64,000 nucleotides of DNA from Benincasa hispida. Its lineage: Eukaryota; Streptophyta; Magnoliopsida; Cucurbitales; Cucurbitaceae. The notes under the pieces are model-generated. The model was not told the origin of the DNA and ran no database searches. It saw only the letters and a program-made list of their open reading frames with translations. The position numbers were made by a program, and so were the translations under genes. Of the stretch, positions 33,871-43,399 are shown piece by piece; position 1 is the stretch's first letter, and each line of letters starts with the position of its first letter. The stretch is from positions 43,277,364-43,341,363 of the forward strand of contig NC_052349.1 in assembly GCF_009727055.1 (NCBI RefSeq), read 5' to 3'.

Positions 33871-35497
33871 AAACGGAAATACAAACGAGTTGCTGAAAAG
33901 AAAAACACATTAACCAACGTTAGGTTTTAAGCAAATACCCATTGTAAAACAAAACAACATCCAATAAGGTTTTTGCAAAACTAATAAGAACCCCGTATGA
34001 CATCTAGTTTCACAATGACGCTTCAAAGGTTTAGAACAAAAGCCACCGAAGGGAGGTCAGTTATCCCTCCTCTGAATTGAGAAGTTCTCAACCAGTCATT
34101 AATATCAGAACAATTCTTGTTCCTATAACGATAAGCCATCATTGATTTGGCCAATAGATCATTAATTTACTTAACAATCTCTCGTAAGTGTGACCCACCA
34201 TTTTAAGCCCTAGAATTCCGTCCCAAAAGACTAATCCGAGGGGAAAAAATCCGATTGGGTTAAAACCTAAAGCGACCATCCAATTCTGGAGTTCACCTTA
34301 TATTTCATGATGCATGCACGTGCTTTCAAGTAATTTCTTCATGCTCAAGTATAACATTTATAATACATGATGCATGAATAAATGCACAAGCTAAGGTGGG
34401 TTTTTAACTATATGACAAACACTTTGGCATATAAGCACCATACATCACATGTATAAGCAATAAAAGTTGATGAACTGGGTAAAATTGCCTTAAAACACAA
34501 AAAGGAAACCTAACTATTACAAAGACAAGGAGTCTCCAGTTCAAACAGATGAATCGGTTCTTGAATCGCTCGGAAAAGCATCGCTTCTGCAACCATCATG
34601 TAATAAACACCCCACGATTGTCTACATGATAAAACAAACACTTCGTTCTATCGCTTACTAGCGCTCCAGAGTTAAACGATCGTTTAGCATTTACTATACG
34701 ATCGTGTAGAAAAATCAAAACGATCGTTTAGTTATGACAACCCGATCGTGTACCTTTGCTAAGTGATGAAGCTTGAAGTACACGGTCCCTTAGCCTGCTC
34801 CACACATTGCCCGCCTCTCACGATCGTCTAAGCGACTACGATACCACAAAGCACCATCGCCTAAGCGATCGCTTAGCTAGCTCCGTATCGCATACGCATG
34901 ATCGCATAGGTAGTAACTAAGTAATGAAGCTTGCTAAATACGTGATCATCTAGCACGCGCCTTCTACTATACGACGAGCATCACATGCTCCCACTACGAT
35001 TGTCATTCTCCAGCGTCTACGCGATCGCGCAACCAACGTTACGTGATATGGTAAACCATTTACCCCATCGCTTAGCATTAGCCAAATGATCGTTTAGAAA
35101 ATACTACACGATCGTCTAGAAAAAAATCTAAACGATCAATTAGTTAAATCCCAACGATCGTTTACTTGGGGCTACACGATCCGACCAATGCTTGGTCTTC
35201 TAATTCGTTGAGAACTCCATCGCCATGCACCAAAGCTTCATCACGAATGGCTTGACGAACTCAAACTTTTTGAATTACAGACTCGATTGTGATGTTAATT
35301 TTGCCCAAAAACATAGGGGCTCTTACAATTAACACTTTGTAATACTGAAAGATTTAAGAAAAAGGAAATTTAAACCCGAAACGTTCATCATATTTCATCC
35401 ACAAATGCAGAAAACGGTAACTACAATTGCAGAAACCCACCCTGACTATAAAAAGCGTTCATTTCAGATCTATAATTTGTAATATTAGAGAACTGGG
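33871..35497 (-). mobile_element. Copia M3 leader
   Basis: About 1.6 kb of noncoding leader on the minus strand, homologous to M5 56400-58840. It carries the inverted catgcatcat pair (34307, 34367) and a dense block of cgatcg/gtttag motifs (34608-35180). No conserved frame is seen; the 62-residue frame at 34404-34592 has no recognisable feature. Confidence 0.75.
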
Positions 35498-35507
35498 TCT
35501 GATACCA
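35498..35507 (-). other. Copia M3 primer-binding site
   Basis: The minus strand reads TGGTATCAGA two bases inside the 5' LTR start at 35510, the usual initiator tRNA-Met complement. Confidence 0.88.
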
Positions 35508-35509
35508 AT

Positions 35510-35749
35510 TGAAAGAAATCAGATTATGAGATTTCCATGAGAAGCGGAACAAGACTATTCCAAATTACAATCATGAATTAATATAACATTTACAGTCGAG
35601 TTCAAACAAGCGGTTATACAATTCATACAGAGAAATTACAGCATGAATAAATATAAATACAGTAATGGAAAACTCTACACACATTTGTAGATGTGTCTCC
35701 ACGCTCCGTTGCGTGACTGCTCGAAGAGGAGCCAACCCTAGTACGAATG
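35510..35749 (-). mobile_element. Copia M3: 5' LTR, left part
   Basis: Starts tgaaagaaatcag and follows 30144 onward closely. It is interrupted at 35749 by element C2; the continuation starts at 45262 ('gctcgatctacatgaccgca', as at 30382). Confidence 0.88.
35745..35749. repeat. Target-site duplication (left) of C2
   Basis: gaatg here and at 45262-45266, directly outside the TG...CA ends of C2. Confidence 0.92.
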
Positions 35750-36975
35750 TGTTGGATTTTATGTCCTAAAACTCGTAGTTTGTAATATGGTATTCTTGTT
35801 CAATAAAGCTGTTATTGAAAATCTTTAGTAAATTTAAATTCTATATTCATGAATCCAATAAACTAAGGTTCTAAAGCTATTAATTTTAAGTTTGAACTTT
35901 ATATAGTGACATAAATGTGGATCAAGTTCAAATATATAGCCAAAATGGTCTATAGTATATGAATAAGGTTGGGCGCCTTATTTTGGGAACACAATGGATG
36001 CGGCCCATTTTGTAGTAAATAAAAACGATGTGATCCTAAACCATTCATGTGGAGACATGACAATGGGGACATCCTATGTAAAGAGTTTACATAAGACTGA
36101 ACCATGAAAAAGTAACTCTTTACGTTCTAAATGTCGTTTAATGTATAAAACTGACTATTTCGTTAATTGATGACCTAGGTAACTTAATCTTAATCTTGAG
36201 CTAACTATGAACTCCTGTTCACTCGGAATTATCCTTAGATCTGCATAGGTGAGGGCAACTCATTATCGCTAGCCCAATAAGCCTCTCATTTCAGGGGTAA
36301 GATCAAATGGATGGTTGAGAACATAGGGTGAATGACAGAATTAACTCCTACCCGGTATAGGGATAGTAGATAGGTTGTTCCCTTTAGTACTGAATCCAGG
36401 TCTTGAAAAAGGGGCCCACCCTCTCCTTGGCCCGAGAGAGGTTCGGTTTATAGGTTGGACCTTAAACCAATTGTTCATTAGAGGATCAGTGGAACTTAAG
36501 GGATAAGATGTAGTCTCAGGAATAAAACGATTTTTATGAGCCAGCCGAGATTACGACAACCTGTGAATGATTAGCTTACTAATCATGGTTATATCATATT
36601 GACACAAATATATCTATAGTGAGGGGAGTGCAACTACGGGACTATAGTGAAATGATCCGTGAGTTAACGAATGTTGATTAGCTCCATCTAAAGAGTTTAG
36701 CCAGGTAATCTAGGATCGTTTGAGCCCATGATCTATAGGTTCATTAGGTTCCCCTACTAGCTCATATTGAATAAACTTAGAACAGTATGATAGAATAATT
36801 CGAATTGTTCGAATTAGGTGAAGAGAGAGAAACCGACAAGTATATGTGATATAGTGGTCGGTTTTTCAGTTTAGAGATACAACTTTAATATTTAAATTTG
36901 ATTTAAATATCAAGAATATTAATACGTTCATATTCGAAAGCTCGGAAATAATGGAAATGATCAAAGATGTAAAAA

Positions 36976-37177
36976 GTCAAAGAGTTGACTTTTGACTTTT
37001 AAAAGTCAAACTTTGACTGACCTTATATTCAAATGTGATTTGAATTTCGAGAAAATGAATGCAGATTCATGCTTGGGAGGTCAAAATTAGTGATCATGGA
37101 AAAAATCATAACAAGTCAAAATGTTGACTTTTCGGTCAAAGTTTGACTTTGACAAAATGACAATTTTGCTCTTTGAC
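36976..37177 (+). promoter_or_regulatory. Cluster of 12 W-box cores in the C2 LTR
   Basis: TTGAC or its complement GTCAA occurs at 36976, 36985, 36992, 37005, 37013, 37080, 37115, 37124, 37135, 37143, 37149 and 37173; eleven fit TTGAC[CT]. This is the core bound by plant WRKY factors. The cluster lies about 165-365 bases upstream of a TATA box. Use as a stress-responsive promoter is inference. Confidence 0.6.
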
Positions 37178-37340
37178 TGAAGTTAGTGGGAAAATCCAAA
37201 CTTTTGTTGGAGAATTCCAATGACAAGATAGTGGGCTAGGTGTTGGCTTATAGTGGAGACATCAAGCCCAATTAGATAGTAGATTTGAGGTGTTAGGTTT
37301 TTATGAATTGGTTTCATGCAATTTTTGCATGGCTCTTTTT

Positions 37341-37348
37341 TATAAATA
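37341..37348 (+). promoter_or_regulatory. TATA box of the C2 LTR
   Basis: tataaata preceded by a T-run. The corresponding position in the 3' LTR is missing through a ~68-base deletion. Confidence 0.7.
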
Positions 37349-37704
37349 TGGGCTTTTAATTTGGATAAGAAACTTTTGACATTTTGCAAAAATTAGTTTC
37401 TAAAATTGGGCTGAAAAAAAACCCAAACCTAACTCAAAATTCCTTCTTCTATTTTCATCTCTTTCTTTCTCTCGGGTTGTTCATCCATCGAGTCTCACAA
37501 CCCGATTCTGAGTCTAGATGATAGTAGGTCAGCTCTAGTGGTTGTCCGGTTCATATTCGAGCAGAGATAGAAGAGTTTCGGGAGCTTCAAAGGTAAGATT
37601 TAAAAAAAACCCCAATTAATTGATTGAGGGTTGTAAGTTTAATTTATGCAATTAGAGTAAAATTGTTCCTCATTTCTGCTACACATGCCTATTTTTCCTT
37701 AATG

Positions 37705-37716
37705 TGGTATAAGAGC
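37705..37716 (+). other. C2 primer-binding site
   Basis: tggtataagagc, one mismatch to the initiator tRNA-Met complement, just after the LTR end. Confidence 0.85.
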
Positions 37717-39389
37717 ATGTTTTAATTTTACTCAATTGCATGTGTTGGGTTTCAATTTATTAGATAGAATTGAGATTGGAAACTAAAATGGTTTTTACAT
37801 TTTGGCAATTAAATTAAGTTTTGTTTGTAGTATTAATTTGTAATTGCTCACATGTTTATGAGCATTAATGTGTGAAAAAGGGTTTGTAAATTTGCTAGAG
37901 TCGTTAGACTTGAAATTAGGTTGTAATTGCTCGGTTCCGAGAAAGAGGACAGCTACAAATTTGGAGAAAAATGTCTCACAGACCCGAAATAGCCACCAGA
38001 CCCGAGAGAGTGCTCCCAGACCGGACCCGAGCAGCGATCTGACTTGGTTCGGAGTAGCCCCGCGCATGCCAACTGTCGATGAAGCGCTTCGGCCTGTTCT
38101 GTTACTCGACTCGATTTTTTCACCTGCTCCGTTCTGACTCGGTTCGAAGCTGCCTCGTGCGCTCGCCCGCCTCTGTGACCTGCGCGCTCGTGCGTTTCCG
38201 TCGACCCATCCCGCGGTTTCGTTGACTGCGCCAGCAAGCGTTGACCAGCCGGTCTGGACTGGTCCAGTTCAGCCAGTTTGACTGGTTCAACTTGGTTTTT
38301 GGAGTTTTTGGGCCGGTTCGCGAGTTTTTTGGCCCGTTCAAGTTGATTCAAAAGTGTTTGAAGCTGGATCGAGAGTGGTTTTTTGTACTGCACCAAATTA
38401 TTATTGTTGTAATTTAGTTGTTAGCTTAATTTAAGAGCCAAAACCAATCCATTTTAGGGTGTCTAATTAATTATGCATGTTGATGTATGTTTTAATTAAA
38501 TTTTGAATCTTGTTGTGCATATAGTATGACATATAGATTAAAAATCCCACCCTAGGTTAACACGTACATGCATTTGAAATATTTTATAATTGTTATAACG
38601 TAGATAGTATGCATGTTAAGTTTTTTTTTAATATAGAGTGTTATATTAAAGCATGATCATTAAGTATGAATGTATGTTATAGATGTATGATTCTAGGGTT
38701 ATAATGGTTATAATTTTATTTTATAATTGTTATAAAATAACCTAGACCTTAAAATCTATAATGAAGGTAAAAGTTATGCTCACCTAGGATTAAATTGGTG
38801 CAATTTCAATTGACTTTTCTAAAGAGTTAGAATAGGTCGATTACTTATTAAACAAAGAGTTATTTACTTACCCGAGGAGATCTTGTCTAAGGTTGGGGGT
38901 TCATAAGATGACGGTTTACGGAACACCTCCTACCTGGAGATCAAACTGGCATCTAAGTCAAATAACCCTAGTTTTAATGAGTATGCGTGAGAGATGTGAG
39001 GTAATAAAATTTGTTTATCACCTAAACATCATAGGTTAAAATCCAGTATAAGAGTTATACATGGATCTATCACCTAGACTTAGGATATGTTTAATTTAGC
39101 CGAAATATATCTCTAAGTATTTTTTTTAATATATACCCTAAACCATTATAGAACACTTCAGCTAGAGGGAAGTAACGTACTCTTAGCTTTAGCGTCCCTA
39201 AGAGTTCATATCGTGAGGTCCATACAGGGCTTTGGGCCGTGCTTAGGAGCGGGCTCCCTTTGGAGAGTGTTTGCATGGATCAATATCAAGGTGAATAGGG
39301 GAAGTAGTTCATAGTAAGTGGGTGAGGGGTATGTAACAACATATCCCATGGTCTCTTCCATTAGGTCGCACCGTGAGATTCCTATAGTG
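37717..39389 (+). mobile_element. C2 leader
   Basis: Noncoding leader with a GC-rich variable insert (about 37930-38360, rich in ctggttc/ccggt) and the shared blocks 'cccaccctaggtta' (38545) and 38870-39370. Open frames on both strands of the GC-rich insert (37868-38137 plus, 38396-37953 minus) overlap each other and have no domain, so I treat them as chance. The gag start that should follow is missing at the adapter junction. Confidence 0.7.
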
Positions 39390-39427
39390 CTGTCTCTTAT
39401 ACACATCTAGATGTGTATAAGAGACAG
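39390..39427. other. Nextera mate-pair junction adapter (artefact)
   Basis: Same 38-base double mosaic-end sequence as at 28683. It separates the leader from a short gag piece. Confidence 0.97.
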
Positions 39428-39531
39428 GAACTGTTCGGTAAGCATACGATCGATGGGTCAAAGCCAATGAAAAGGCCCATGTTTACATTCTTGCCAGCAT
39501 GTCTGATGTTTTGGCAAAGAAACATGAATCC
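39428..39531. other. Artefactual duplicate of the gag start region
   Basis: 39440-39531 (92 bases) is identical to 39572-39663 and lies between two adapter copies. It is best explained as mate-pair reads placed by the assembler, not as a genomic repeat. Confidence 0.9.
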
Positions 39532-39569
39532 CTGTCTCTTATACACATCTAGATGTGTATAAGAGACAG
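39532..39569. other. Nextera mate-pair junction adapter (artefact)
   Basis: Third 38-base copy. It supplies the spurious MCIRDR start of the gag frame at 39553. Confidence 0.97.
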
Positions 39570-40290
39570 GGAAGCATACGATCGATGGGTCAAAGCCAAT
39601 GAAAAGGCCCATGTTTACATTCTTGCCAGCATGTCTGATGTTTTGGCAAAGAAACATGAATCCTTAGCTACGGCTAAGGAGACAATAGATTCATTAAGAG
39701 AAATGTTTGGGCAACCATCATGGTCCCTTAGACACGAAGCAATTAAGCACATTTACATAAAGCGGGTGAAGGAGTGGACCTCTGTTAGAGAACATGTCCT
39801 GGACATGATGATGTACTTCAATATCGCTGAAGTAAATGGCGGGATTGATGAGGCTAATCAGGTTAGCTTTATCTTACAATCTCTTTCGAAGAGTTTTATA
39901 CCTTTTTAGACAAATGCGTCTTTAAATAAGATAGAATTTAACCTCACTGCCGTTCTTAACGAGCTCCAGTGATTCCAAAACCTTACTTTAGGTAAGGGGA
40001 AGGAAGTGGAAGCAAATGTTGCTACCACTAATAAAAAATTTATAAGAGGAACGTCCTCTAAAAATAAAGCTGGACCCTCTAAAGCTCAAATGAAAAAGAA
40101 GGGAAAAGGTCAGGCTCCCAAGATAAGAAAGGGAAAAAAGGATACAGATAAAGGAAAATGTTTCCACTGTAACCAAAACGGGCATTGGAAGAGAAATTGC
40201 CTGAAGTACCTTGCAGAAAAGAAAGCTGAGAAAACGGCACAAGGTAAATATGATTTACTGGTCGTTGTAACATGTTTAGTGGAATATGAT
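39570..40290 (+). pseudogene. C2 gag with CCHC zinc knuckle
   Basis: Gag is the particle protein of the element. The plus frame reads EAYDRWVKANEKAHVYILAS, then LATAKETIDSLREMFGQPSW and RHEAIKHIYIKRVKEWTSVR, which is the copia gag (UBN2-type) fold; stops at 39907 and 39969 interrupt it. It resumes at 40006 with a lysine-rich linker and the knuckle CFHCNQNGHWKRNC (C-x2-C-x4-H-x4-C, near 40159-40200). The first ~60-80 residues are missing at the adapter junction. The apparent ATG at 39553 is inside adapter sequence and must not be used as the start. Confidence 0.88.
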
Positions 40291-40790
40291 ACTTCAACCT
40301 GGATACTAGATTCAGGAGCCACTAACCATATTTGTTTCTCGTTTCAGGAAACTAGTTCTTGGAAAAAGCTTGAAGAAGGTGAGATAACTCTCAAAGTTGA
40401 AATAGGAGAGGTTGTCTCAACTGAAGCAGTGGAAAATCTGAAGTTGTTTTTTGAAGATAGATATCTAGTACTTAAAAATGTTTTGTATGCACCTCTTATG
40501 AAGAGGAATTTGATATCTATCGCTTGTATTATACAACAATTATATACAATATCTTTTAATATAAATGAAGCGTTCATTTTTTTTGTAAAGGTATTCAAAT
40601 TTGTTTTGCTATACTTGAAGACAACTTATATAAGTTAAGACCAACTAGAGAAAATTTTGTTTTAAATACTGAAATGTTTAGAACATTAGAAACTCAGAAT
40701 ATAAGTTAAAGGACCAACTAAGAGAAAATTTGTTTTAAATACTGAAATGTTTTAGAACATTAGAAACTTTCAGAATAAAAAAAAAAGGTT
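40291..40790 (+). pseudogene. C2 protease and gag-pre-integrase start
   Basis: The same frame as the knuckle continues with TWILDSGATNHICFSFQ, the copia aspartic protease box (D-S-G intact), and ITLKVEIGEVVSTEAVENLK, VLYAPLMKRNLISIACIIQQ. It ends at a stop at 40638 after a frameshift. Then 40631-40703 is repeated imperfectly as 40700-40778 (about 70 bases, with single-base differences), which looks like an assembly or read-error duplication and not a coding repeat. Confidence 0.85.
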
Positions 40791-41500
40791 TCTTTCCAAA
40801 CCCCTATCTATGGCACCTTAAGAATTGGTTCACTAAATCTCAATAGGATTAGAGATTGCGCAAGAGTGGACTTTTAGTCAGTTAGAGATAACTCTTTACC
40901 TCTATGTGAACCTGTCTTGAAGAAAGAGGACCAAGAGATCTTTCAGGAAAATGTCTCAGAGCCAAAGTACCCTTAGAGCTCGTTACATTCGGACCTTTGT
41001 GGACCAAATGAATGTCAAGGCTCGAAGTGGTATGAATTTCATCAGTTTTATTGATGATTATTCAAGTATTGGTCATGTCTACCTGTTCATCAACAAGTCT
41101 GATTTTCTNNNNNNNNNNNNNNNNNNNNNNNNNTGATTCTCTTGAAAAGTTCAAAGAATATAAGGCTGAAGTTGAGAATGAATTAGGTAAAACAATAAAG
41201 ACACTTCGATCAGATCGAGGTGGAGAGTATATACGATTCCAAGACTATTTGATAGAAAACGGGATCCAGTCACAACTCTCTACACCTAGTACGCCTCAGC
41301 AGAACGGTGTATCAGAAAGAAGAAGCCGAACCTTATTAGATATGGTTCGCTCTATGATGAGCTATGCTCAATTGCCTGATTCTTTTGAGGATATGCACTT
41401 GAATCTGCTGTCCATATTTCGAACAACGTTCCCTCTAAAAGTGTTTTAGAAACACCTTATGAGTTATGGAAAGGGCGTAAAAGTAGTTTACGTCACTTTA
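40791..41500 (+). pseudogene. C2 integrase remnant
   Basis: The plus strand contains decayed gag-pre-integrase sequence (40790-40950), then MNFISFIDDYSSIGHVYLF, a 25-N gap (41109-41133), then DSLEKFKEYKAEVENELGKT, IKTLRSDRGGEYIRF, TPSTPQQNGVSERRSRTLLD and MVRSMMSYAQLPDSF. The D-D-E residues are visible. After DSF a one-base frameshift ruins the end. The gap interrupts continuous sequence: flanks tctgattttct and tgattctcttg would join to the usual reading with little or nothing missing. Confidence 0.9.
41109..41133. other. 25-N gap that is probably near zero length
   Basis: Flanking bases overlap in the expected integrase sequence, so the placeholder length is not real. Confidence 0.85.
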
Positions 41501-42630
41501 GAATTTGGGGTTGCCCAGCACATGTGTTGATACAAAATCCCAAGTAATTGGAATATTGTTCAAAGTTATGCCTATTTATAGGTTAACCAAAAGAAACAAG
41601 GGGTGATATATTTTATCATCCTCAAGAAAACAAGGTATTTGTATTAACAAATGCCACATTCTTAGAGGAAGACCACATTAGAAATCATCAACCACGCAGT
41701 AAAATAAAGTTGAAAGAAATTTCAAAAGACGTTACAGATAGAGCTAGTTCATCTACTAAAGTAGTAGATAAAACTAGTACATTTGGTCAGTCGCATCCTT
41801 CTCAAGAGTTGAGAATGCCTCGACCTAGTGGGAGGGTTGTTCATCAGCCTGACCGTTACTTGGGTTTAATAGAAACACAAGTCGTCATACCTGATGACGG
41901 CATAGAGGATCCATCGACCTATAAACAGGCGATGAAAGATGTGGACCATGATCAATGGGTCAAAGTCATGGACCTCGAAATGGAGTCTATGTACTTCAAT
42001 TCTGTCTGGAAACTTGTAGATTAACCAAATGATGTAAAACCAATTGGTTATAAGTGGATCTACAAGAGAAAATGAGACCAAGCCGGTAAAGTACAGACTT
42101 TTAAGGCTCGACTTGTGGCAAAGGGTTATACCCAGAGAGAGGGAGTAGACTATGAAGAAACTTTCTCTCCCGTTGCCATGCTTAAGTCGGTTAGAATACT
42201 CTTATCCATTGCCACCTTTTATGACTATGAAATTTGGCAGATGGATGTTAAGACAACATTTCTAAACGGCGATCTTGAAGAGAGTATCTATATGGCTCAA
42301 CCAGAGGGTGTTTATTACACAGTGTCAAGAACAAAAGGTTTGTAAGCTTCAAAAATCCATTTATGGGTTGATACAAGCTTCTAGATCTTGGAATATAAGA
42401 TTTGTACTGCGATCAAATCTTATGGCTTTAAACAGAATGTTGACAAGCCTTGTGTTTACAAGAAGATCGTCAATTCTATTATAGCATTCTAAGTTTTATA
42501 TGTCGATGATATTCTACTCATTGGGAATGATGTAGGATATCTTACTGATGTCAAAAAATGGCTAGATACACAATTCCAAAATGAAAGAGGAAATGCGCAG
42601 TATATTATTGGGATCCAAATTGTTCGGAAT
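41501..42630 (+). pseudogene. C2 linker and reverse transcriptase
   Basis: After the linker (41700-41940: PSGRVVHQPDRYLGLIETQ, VIPDDGIEDPSTYKQAMKDV) the RT reads [60 protein letters not shown] and IYGLIQASRSWNIRF, with YVDD at 42499-42510. Stops are visible at 42022, 42074 and just before YVDD (42490), and a frameshift follows the QPEG motif near 42320. The catalytic aspartates remain, so decay is by nonsense and frameshift changes. Confidence 0.9.
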
Positions 42631-42639
42631 CACAAGAAC

Positions 42640-43200
42640 ATGACACTAGCCATATCTCAAGCATCTTATATAGACAAAATGTTGTCTAGATATAAAATGC
42701 AGAATTCCAAAAAGGGTCTGTTGCCTTTCAGACATGGAATTCATTTTTCAAATGAACAACGTCCTAAAACACCTCAAGAAGTTGAGGATATGAGAAATAT
42801 TCCCTATGCTTCTGCTGTTGGAAGCCTGATGTATGCAGTGTTATATACTAAACCTGACATATGCTACTCAGGTGTGGAGAAGCGTAAAACAGACTTGTAT
42901 AGCTGACTTCACAATGGAAGCTGAATACGTAGCTTCTTGCGAAGCAGCAAAAGAAACAGTATGGCTGAGGAAATTCTTGACAGATTTGGAAGTTGTTCCA
43001 AATATGCATCTACCCATCACCTTGTATTGTGACAACAGCGGTGCAGTTGCAAATTCAAAAGAACCTCGAAGCCATAAATTGGGAAAGCACATCAAATGTA
43101 AGTAACACCTTATTCGGGAAATTGTACATTATGGTGACATTGTAGTGACCTAGATACCTTATGAGCAAAACATTGTTGATCCTTTTACAAAAACCCTCAT
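42640..43200 (+). pseudogene. C2 RNase H with internal deletion
   Basis: The plus strand reads AISQASYIDKMLSRYKMQNS, AVGSLMYAVLYTKPDICY, then jumps to VWRSVKQTCIADFTMEAEYV, LTDLEVVPNMHLPITLYCDN and SGAVANSKEPRSHKLGKHIK. About 80 residues between DICY and VWRS, including the first catalytic aspartates (YTDSDF in other copies), are missing, with a frame change at about 42868. The C-terminal tail ends near 43215 and the polypurine tract follows about 170 bases later. Confidence 0.9.
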
Positions 43201-43388
43201 GGCTAAAGTTCTTTAGGGTCACCTACAGAATTTAAGCCTATGGTGTTTCTAAACTAGGACAAGTGGGAGATTATGTTGGGCGTAAATGCCCTAGTTTATT
43301 GTATTCATATGTTTATTGTACTCATATGTAATATTAATTTCTCATAGTTAAATTCAGCATCGTTTGATCCTACTAGGAGTTTTAGTCC

Positions 43389-43399
43389 AAGTGGGAGTT
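43389..43399 (+). other. C2 polypurine tract
   Basis: aagtgggagtt directly precedes the 3' LTR start tgttgg. Confidence 0.85.

Larger units (their letters stand above)
35750..37702 (+). repeat. C2 5' LTR (about 1953 bp)
   Basis: Starts tgttggattttatgtcctaa. The right end is ...ttccttaa, where the 3' LTR has ...ttcttca, so the terminal CA has mutated. It carries a W-box-core array (36976-37177) and a TATA box (37341), which places the likely promoter here. Confidence 0.9.

Noticed and set aside
38243..38345. ctggttc/ccggttc repeats considered as a possible host gene exon or CRISPR-like array
   Set aside because: The spacing is irregular, there are no unique spacers, and the position is the variable insert of a retrotransposon leader in a plant genome.
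37868..38396. Overlapping open frames on both strands (89 and 147 residues) in a GC-rich stretch
   Set aside because: They lie in the C2 leader between primer site and gag, are not conserved in the other leaders and have no domain. GC-rich sequence with few stop codons explains them.
39397..39657. Minus-strand frame with a repeated GFMFLCQNIRHAGKN segment
   Set aside because: It is antisense to gag, with two adapters and an artificial duplication; the peptide repeat is an assembly product.
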